The notes under the pieces were generated by a model, which saw nothing but the letters and a program-made list of their open reading frames with translations, did no database searches and was not told the DNA's origin. A DNA stretch of 64,000 bases. Source: Guadua angustifolia. Taxonomy: Eukaryota; Streptophyta; Magnoliopsida; Poales; Poaceae. The stretch covers positions 53,857,326 through 53,921,325 of the forward strand of contig CM070501.1 in NCBI GenBank assembly GCA_036346375.1, in the 5' to 3' direction. How positions within the stretch are numbered: position 1 is the stretch's first letter; each line of letters opens with the position of its first letter. Shown here piece by piece: positions 57,268 to 64,000 of this stretch. The position numbers and the translations under genes are program-made.

Positions 57268-58409
57268 TGTGGCATCCATCCGAGTCCGCCGGCGCAGGCA
57301 ATCTGCGAGGAGAGATCGCCGCTCGGTTCACGTGTATGCCCGCCCGCAGTGTGGGACTGGAGGGGTGAGCAGACGCGTGTTTGCCTATGTCGACCGAACA
57401 CCGTGCTCATGGAGCTACAAACGGGTTATCCGAGTGGGCCCTAGAGACCAAGCGATCTCCGAAAGGCGAGCGATCCTGCGTCGGGTGTCCGATCTGCTGA
57501 GGCGACCCATAAAAAATCTTTCTTTACTCGATCCGTCTGGGACCTTGGGTCGTTTCAGAACTTCGGGCGCAATTTGCCTTCTTCTTTCGAAACTCACGAG
57601 AGAGTTTGAAGTATGGTCTCGGACACAAGCTAAGGCGATTGGGTCGTCCGCCAACCCAACTAAAGACCCGCCGAGGATTCGCCTTGAACTTGCCCCTCGC
57701 TCGTTTGCCTGCCTGGGTCGGCGGGAGATCCATCTGGTGGATCCTGCCTTTGGGACCCACGGCCAGGTCTTAATCGTGAGGCATTCAAGCCTTCTCGCCA
57801 CCTCGAGGCTGTTAGGGCCTGGTGGGTTTTTTCCTCGGGTCGGTTTGAGCCAACCCGGAGGCGGTGATCAAGAGGTCGCAGGGCGTTTTGCCCGGAGCGA
57901 TACCCCGATATCTCTGCAAGCATTTAATGTACGTACGGGAATTTAAATGCGAAACGAAATGATCGGGGGCGATACGTCTTACCGGCGGCTTGTCATGGCG
58001 TTTGCGACGGGACGCGCGATGCTTTGATCGGCGAGCGATCTGTCGATGTGTGCGTGCTTCGGTAGGCATCTGCAGGTTTGGGGCAATGAGGGCTAGGGCG
58101 TTTCCCCACCTTTCACCATCGTCGCTCCCTTACTTTTTGCGATTTCCACTTCTGAAAAAGTCATGGACTGGATCGAAAGGGTTATCGTCGTGGGGGGATC
58201 AAATGGCTATTCGGATCATTCCGCTGGTCCGATTCTTATTCTTCGGGCTTCCTAGGGATGATGAACATTCGATGACCGTGGCTTAGAAGACCGCAGGGGT
58301 TATGTAAGCACGGGTCGATATGTTAACGCCTTTTAGGAAAGCTCGGATAATAAGAAGTTTTTAGGTAGGAATGTAGTGTTTTCAGACTTGCTTGGGCAGA
58401 GTGATCCCG
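57268..58409. other. Interior of the 6.5 kb element, no domain recognised
   Basis: Plus-strand frames such as 57269-57946 and 57990-58286 are longer than expected but carry no motif I know. Minus-strand frames show no gag or pol blocks. It may be decayed antisense gene sequence. Confidence 0.4.
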
Positions 58410-58760
58410 ACGGCCATGGATCGTACCACGGGTGTTCCTTTTCCCAAAGCACTACTGCATAGCAGAGCATTTGGGGCATAGGTCGTAGCGCTCGGGTCGG
58501 AGGGACTTCCGTTGGGGAGGATCTAATGGCCGACCAGATTACCTGACCCGCGTGGGTGTAGGGATCTTAGGTGTAAGTCGCTCATCCGCACTTGCGCGGG
58601 AGAAGAGTGTTCCCGACCAACTACGGGTCGCACCGTACGGGCACTTCCTTCTTCCACAGAGCACCACTTCGCAACCGTAGCCACTGGGGCGTAGGCCGTA
58701 GTGCTCGGGTCGAGAGGGTTACCGCTAGGGAGGACCACGTAGCCGACCCGGTCACCTGAC
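58410..58760. repeat. Degenerate direct repeat, period about 213 bp
   Basis: Two copies of a segment with gggg(c)(a/g)taggncgtagngctcgggtcg, ggggaggannnnntngccgacc and acctgacccg, at about 58410-58555 and 58621-58760. Confidence 0.7.
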
Positions 58761-59499
58761 CCGTGAAAGTGTGTGAGCTTACAGCCCCCGAGGGGTGCGT
58801 GGGGGCCGAGCTTGTGATCGCTACACGGTGCTTAAACTCGAAATGAGAAAACAATTGCGGAAGGAGTTTTCGGGAAAAAGGATTGTCTTAGCTTCTTGCT
58901 GTGCATGCTGGAGTCGTCGTGGATTTTAGGCTCGCTTTTTTTGCCGGGCGGTCACCCGCGGCGGCCGAGGGTCGTGCCGTGGTTCGCCTGAGCGGCGTCC
59001 TGTCGCCTCCTCGTATCTCGTCGCGCCGAGAGGATGGGGAGAGCGCGTCATGTCGCTCGTATGCTGGTTAATGTCTGTATGACCCTCTTGCGTGGCGTGC
59101 GCTTGCCATTTCATTTCGCCTTTAAAATCTCGCACGGAGTGCCTGAGAGCCGTCACTCTTTGCCGTCGTTACCACTTCTTCACCCCCTGCGCCTTTGTTT
59201 TAACACAAGAAAGAAGGGGTTACAGCGTCTCGAATGGTAGATGGCCAACGATACGGTGACCGTGAGGGTGGAAGCGGGGAGGCTGCGGGCTCATGCCCCC
59301 TAACGTCAAGAGGCCCCGTACCTACGCCGGGTCTTTTGGTGTCGCGACAGGGACAGTCACGCCGCTTTCGCTTTCGCGATAGGATTCCCCTCCGCGGGTA
59401 AGTCTTTTCTACCGGCCCCGAGGTGGCTCCGACTTTCGCCTTTTACTGACGTCCGGCGGTTTTCCTTTTTCTCTCTTAGCGCCTTTGGTCTGTGTCTGG

Positions 59500-60182
59500 G
59501 GCAGCCATCTGCGGTTGCCGCGACGAGGGAGACAGGCGCGGGCGGCGCGGCTTCCGATGTCCCTCCGATCGCTCCGGGTCACCCTCCTCTGGCGGCGGCC
59601 CGGACGACGGATCTGTCGGCCGCATTGGCGCGGCTGGAGGCCTCTCTCAACGCCCATATTGCGAGGGCCGCTTCCCTTGGGCGCGCGCGAGCAGAAGAGC
59701 TATTGCCTGTGCCGCCGAGGAGCTTCGCTAAGACGCGCGAGGAGCCTTGCAGTCGCAGCGGGCTCGAGCCGAGACCGCCGAGATGGAGCTGGCGAGCGCG
59801 CGAAGAGTGCGAAACTCACGCGAGGTCTTTCGCCTATGCCGCCACCAAAGCATAGGGAGGAGCTGGCCGCTTAGGGTGAATTTGAATGGACCGCCGGACC
59901 ATACCCCCTCGGCCTCACCCAGGCGGCCGATGCCCTTGCCGACCTACCCGCGCTTCTGCGAAGCGCCGCTCGGAGGGGCGGGGTCGCCGACGCCGCGTGA
60001 GCACGCAGCCGCTCGCTATTCCGCCGTGATGCTTCCTTTGACCCGATGGCGGCCGTCGTCGGGATCGAAGGAGATGCAAGCCCGATTCAGGCCAGGGTGC
60101 GGGCGGCAGTAGAGAAGGTTACAGCGCTGGGCGACGTCATTGTGAGCAGCGACGGCTCGGATGGTGATGACGCCTCCGGCTA
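59500..60182 (+). pseudogene. Antisense coiled-coil coding remnant in the 6.5 kb element
   Basis: Across frames the plus strand reads LSAALARLEASLNAHIARAA, ARAETAEMELASAR, QAADALADLPALLR and finally DASPIQARVRAAVEKVTALG followed by an acidic end SDGSDGDDASG and TAA at 60180-60182. The Ala/Glu/Arg-rich heptad pattern is coiled-coil-like and comparable to the C-terminal part of the antisense gene in the Tat element. Frameshifts separate the pieces. It lies on the strand opposite to element transcription and ends about 480 bp before the 5' LTR. Confidence 0.45.
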
Positions 60183-60643
60183 AGGAAACTCCTGGCGCCT
60201 TCGCTTTCTTTTGTCTTCATGTAGTGCGATATTTTTGGACATCTTTCTTAATATCTTGCCTCTTTCCTCCATGATTAGCACCTTCTGAATTACCATAGCC
60301 TTTAGGAGCCGCGGAGGCGGCCAGAGCATAGGTCCCAGCACTAATCCCTTCCATACTCCGTGCGCCGGGAGCAATGTCACCGTCTGGATCTTTGAGTCGA
60401 ACGGTGTCGAGTTGGGGAACCTTTGTAGCGGTGAAGGGTCCTTCCCACGGGGATCCTTGGAGTGGCGCGGCGGCTGCGGACACCCCTTTGGGTGGTGAGC
60501 GGGAGCCGCCTCCTTTCGACCCGCTTTGCGTGTACTTCCAGAAGACCCCGGCCCCGCTCCGCGTCAAGAACGCGCCGTCGCAGGCGGAAGAGGCCATCAA
60601 GGAGATGATTGGGGATCCGGAGACGAAGACGATGACGCGCGAG

Positions 60644-60663
60644 CCCCCTACCTAGCGCGCCAA
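60644..60663 (-). other. Primer binding site of the 6.5 kb element
   Basis: The minus strand next to the right LTR reads TTGGCGCGCTAGGTAGGGGG, a form seen in RIRE2/Dasheng-type grass elements. It sets the orientation of the element. Confidence 0.75.
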
Positions 60664-60664
60664 C

Positions 60665-61603
60665 TGTCAGTGTTTCGTAAAACCGGCAGACGTATTTGTA
60701 GGTCAAGGGGCCGCGCCCCCCCTTCTCCTTGATGGATGACTCATGGAGTCTCGAACGATACTTGATCGGGCAAGGAGGAGTCCCGGATGTATATCTTGGT
60801 TAATTTGAATGTCCCTACTTCGGCTTGCGGTGGAGGATCTCGTTGATCGGGTATGGCGGATTACATGCGAGGACTAAGGATGTGCCCTTAAGCGCTCGTT
60901 TGTGGGAAACTTCGGGAGCCTCGACCGATCGCTTGGATCGGGGAGCGAGCAAGATGTTAGGTAGGCGGAGGAGTTCTTGTTCGTGAAAATAAAACACCCA
61001 CACACACCGCCCCCCTCGAGGGCCCTGACCCTCCTTATATAAGCGGAGGGAGCGAGTTACAGGACTAGAGAGAGAAGCGGCGCTGCATGCACTATCCCTT
61101 AGCGATCCGGTTTGCGGTCTTGAGTGACAGTGCCCACATAGGTCATGATGGGTGGGCGGTCCGCCACCACATACTGTCGGTAGGGTTAGCTAGCGGCCGC
61201 TGGAAGGCGCGCCATTCTCAGGCGCTTGTCGGCGTAGGCGTTGCGTGGGCGATGCCTCTGGTGTCGCCTCGGGAAGGGATGCTTATCCTTGTTCGGCCGT
61301 CTTGTTCAGACGGTGGTTGACCAATTCCGAGGCCGATCGATGAGGTGGTCGGAGCTGCTGAGACGGGACTCTGCCGGGGCCCCAACCAGCGGCTAGGTCG
61401 GGGCTGCGGGCATTCGATCCTGCGGCCTGGCGTCTTGGCCGGAGCCTTTCGGAAGCCCTGGCCCCGAGACCCGGCTGTGGACCGCGAGGAGCTTGACCCG
61501 TGGCCTGGTCGGCACGCTCCCGCAGACCACGGCGCAGGCGAAGGGTTCCTCAGGACCCGATCGAGATCTTGCTGTGGGGTACCTCTAATATAAATATTCG
61601 TCA
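60665..61603 (-). repeat. 5' LTR of the 6.5 kb element
   Basis: Starts tgtcagtgtttcgtaaaacc and ends taaatattcgtca, followed by the CCGAT target duplication. A TTATATAAG core lies near 61035-61043. Confidence 0.9.
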
Positions 61604-61608
61604 CCGAT

Positions 61609-64000
61609 CTTTTTCTCAACTAACATGAAGACGCACGTACACACATCACTACGTATGTGACTGTGCTCCCTTAGCAGACGCCTTGAATTATGGAGGCCAG
61701 AATAGATCCGCAACCTCACACATTAAATTCATACGGAGATAGACGCATACTTGCGTATGCATAAAGATGGACACTAAGATTAAAATCTTATTGGATGAAG
61801 TTGTATACTCACAATTCCACCAATAGATGATTTCTCTGTCGGGTTTCTTTGTAAAAATAGGTGGTTTCTATCTTTGGAACTTTGAAAGATCACTATTTTC
61901 ACCATCTGCCCGGATGCGAATCCAATGCAATAAGTCAACAACAATAAGGACATGTATAATAAGATCACTTTAGCTGCCTCTTAGTCTGTACACATCAATT
62001 TTAATCTATACGAAAGAGTAAAATAGAGAAGAGCGATGGCTCTTATTTAGTAGCTAATTTTGTACATGAATATAAATAGATAATTTATGCATAAGAGAAA
62101 AGAGATAGTTATTACGTAACATCTAGAGATAATTTTTAGAAACAGTTATCGTATAAATTAGATTTTAGTTCACTATTAGTCTATTTAGGGCTTTGGGCTT
62201 TGCTAATGTAGTTTGCCCTAGCGGGGCTTTGCACGTACGCGTTATACAGCCCGCATGCCAGTAATAATCAGCGAGTCTGGCCCGCATGCCAGTAATAATC
62301 AGCCCGGCCGCGCGCAAAGCCAGAGTGGGAGGTTCACATGGATCGAGCTCACGCACGCGCCCGGACGGGTGGGGAACCGGGGATCGATGGTGCTAGCTAC
62401 GGCTGCCTAAGCGATCGCCGATTATTGCCGGTTGGCCTGCGTGAGTCGACCCCATCCGAGGGCGCGCGTAGGCCCAACCGCAAAGGGGCTCGACGAGACG
62501 GCATGCGTACGCGAGGAGAGCGAGACGCGCAGGCACAAGTGGACACGCGCGCGAGGCCGGTGAATTGTTCTATGCGTCGCATGTGTAGGTCGATCGTACT
62601 AGCTAGCTAGATGGTCAGAGATTAGAGCGAGTACGCCAGGACGCTCGGAGCATGATGGGTCAAGAGCGCCGGCCTGATCATCGATGATCACTGGCTGCCC
62701 GGCGGCTAGCTAGTGTTCTCTGTGCAGTGGCAGAATGGCTTTCTCAGCATGCATGCATGCCTAGCTTCACTGCTGCGTTTGTCATCATTCTCTAAGCAGT
62801 TCAGGCTACATATATTATTATATATATATAACTAGCCTAGGGCGCTAGCTGAAATCCAGCTGCGGAAACGGGATGATCAATTGATCATCATCGTCATCTT
62901 CCCGTCTGGTTGCAATCGCATAATGAGTTTATGTCCTTTTTTTTAAAGAGATAGTAGAATAGAATGTATGTTATCCGGGCTCCATCTACCATCAAAATGT
63001 TGTGGGCGGATGCAAGAACGTCGTGTGTTAACCTTGTTCGTAAATGCCGACGTCGATGGTCTTTCATCGTCTTCATAAAATGTAAAACTGTCTATTTTCG
63101 ATCAGAATCATTGTGAATAAATCGAAATTTTAGACTAAAATTCTGACCCATTTACATAGATCCTATTCGAGAGTAAGCCTCTTAGACAAAGTTTAAAGAT
63201 ACATTTTCTATCAAATGAGGATATCAAAACCGAAATTTTGTCAGTTGATCGTTGTTAAACCGAGCGGATGGAAGATGTTTGACTCATCATCGGGTCTAGA
63301 AGAAGTGTGGGTCTAAAATTTTAGGACGATGTATATGGTCAGAGAAGCTTTGTCACAACTCACAACCCACCCCGTGAACTGTGAGCCCCAAGCAAAGTCA
63401 GCAACAGCGCTGTCTGTCATCGTGCTTGTTTTTACCACAACGGCCTATAGCATCCATATAGTGCTCCGCTTTCGTAATCTTTGCCTACACTGGTCAAAAA
63501 CACTGTCTGTGACGTGACTCTGACGTCAACAAAAAAAGGGAGGAAATCTCAAATCTAGAACTTGTTTGTAAGCCAAAGTTAAAAAGGGGTTCTTGGTGTT
63601 ATCAAACCACAAACACAAAATAAGGCACTTTCATTAAAAAAACCTTCATAAATTTTATAACAAACATGACCTGCCTTGGGTAAATTTGATCTCGTCAATC
63701 TATATTAATTATAGGGATAAAATCCGTCATTGCTCAAGAATTCAAAGATCATTCTGGTGGAGAAATATTATGAAATATATCAATTCCTACAAAGGTATTG
63801 CTATAGTCATTATGGGAAATGGGACAATAGCAGCTTTATTCTAGATAGATATTTGGAACCATAATATTTGTTGTCTGAGATTCCCTACCTTATATAGCTT
63901 TGCCAAAAATAAAGAGAGTTCACTCTCACAGATTATTCAGAACCCTAGTACAAGACACAACTTCAATCCGCCGCTCTCTACTGATGCCTACCAAGAATAC
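61609..64000. other. Intergenic DNA to the window end, no recognised gene
   Basis: Contains a short direct duplication of gcccgcatgccagtaataatc at 62249 and 62280 (31-bp period), a GC-rich patch at 62330-62600, an (at)n tract near 62812-62830 and AT-rich DNA to the end. Frames up to 90 codons have no support. Confidence 0.4.

Larger units (their letters stand above)
55118..61603 (-). mobile_element. Complete LTR retrotransposon without recognisable gag-pol, 6.5 kb
   Basis: LTRs at 55118-56061 and 60665-61603 are flanked by identical CCGAT (55113-55117 and 61604-61608), a 5-bp target duplication. The primer binding site lies inside the right LTR, so the element reads right to left. The 4.6 kb interior shows no RT, integrase, protease or zinc-knuckle motif on the minus strand. 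It holds tandem arrays and plus-strand coding remnants. It must have moved with enzymes from another element, probably a Tat/RIRE2-type gypsy partner, judged from the primer site form. Confidence 0.88.

Noticed and set aside
57269..57946. 225-codon plus-strand frame in the 6.5 kb element
   Set aside because: No domain recognised and overlapping frames of similar length on both strands; kept only as possible decayed antisense sequence.

Overview
The window reads as plant nuclear DNA from a grass (Poaceae). The evidence is spliced genes with GT-AG introns, a BET bromodomain gene of the GTE type, a TAXIMIN peptide gene, Tourist/hAT/Mutator-type MITEs, a tRNA-derived SINE, and plant Ty3/gypsy and Ty1/copia elements. 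The species cannot be fixed from sequence alone. Nothing bacterial (operon, CRISPR, rRNA) is visible.

Layout. (1) 1-11342: a Ty3/gypsy element on the minus strand, cut by the left edge. Its degraded gag, protease, RT, RNase H, second RNase H and integrase mark it as Tat lineage. Between pol and the 3' LTR, on the opposite strand, lies a TATA-led gene with plant-mobile-domain signatures and a coiled-coil C-terminus (about 728-3770). (2) 11343-18740: mostly anonymous DNA with a Ty1/copia remnant and two MITEs. (3) 18745-21936: a ~1 kb direct duplication. The right copy holds an apparently intact two-exon TAXIMIN gene on the minus strand; the left copy is a frameshifted, truncated pseudogene. 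(4) 27630-29491: a four-exon BET/GTE gene (494 aa, minus strand), the best-supported gene here. (5) 29875-37810: MITEs, a possible hAT-type element, and a disabled IAH1-like GDSL esterase gene with an internally duplicated exon and a SINE in an intron.

(6) 38039-50180: a block present three times (two tandem, one truncated third copy). Each copy holds a minus-oriented LTR-like segment. Copy A gained a plus-oriented LTR-like insert, copy B an inverted-repeat element. Between copies B and C sits an exon-intron fragment of a CstF64-like RNA-binding protein gene. (7) 50973-53135: a 1.47 kb hAT-like element filled with ~175-bp internal repeats, then a repeat interrupted by a palindromic Mutator-type MITE with 9-bp target duplications. 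(8) 55118-61603: a complete 6.5 kb LTR element with CCGAT target duplications and no recognisable gag-pol. It holds 82-bp and ~66-bp tandem arrays and a second TATA-led antisense reading unit. (9) 61604-64000: no gene seen.

Most of the sequence is transposon-derived. Only the GTE and TAXIMIN genes look functional. The most interesting observation is that both large LTR elements carry an opposite-strand gene starting just inside the 3' LTR behind its own TATA box; in one it encodes a plant mobile domain.
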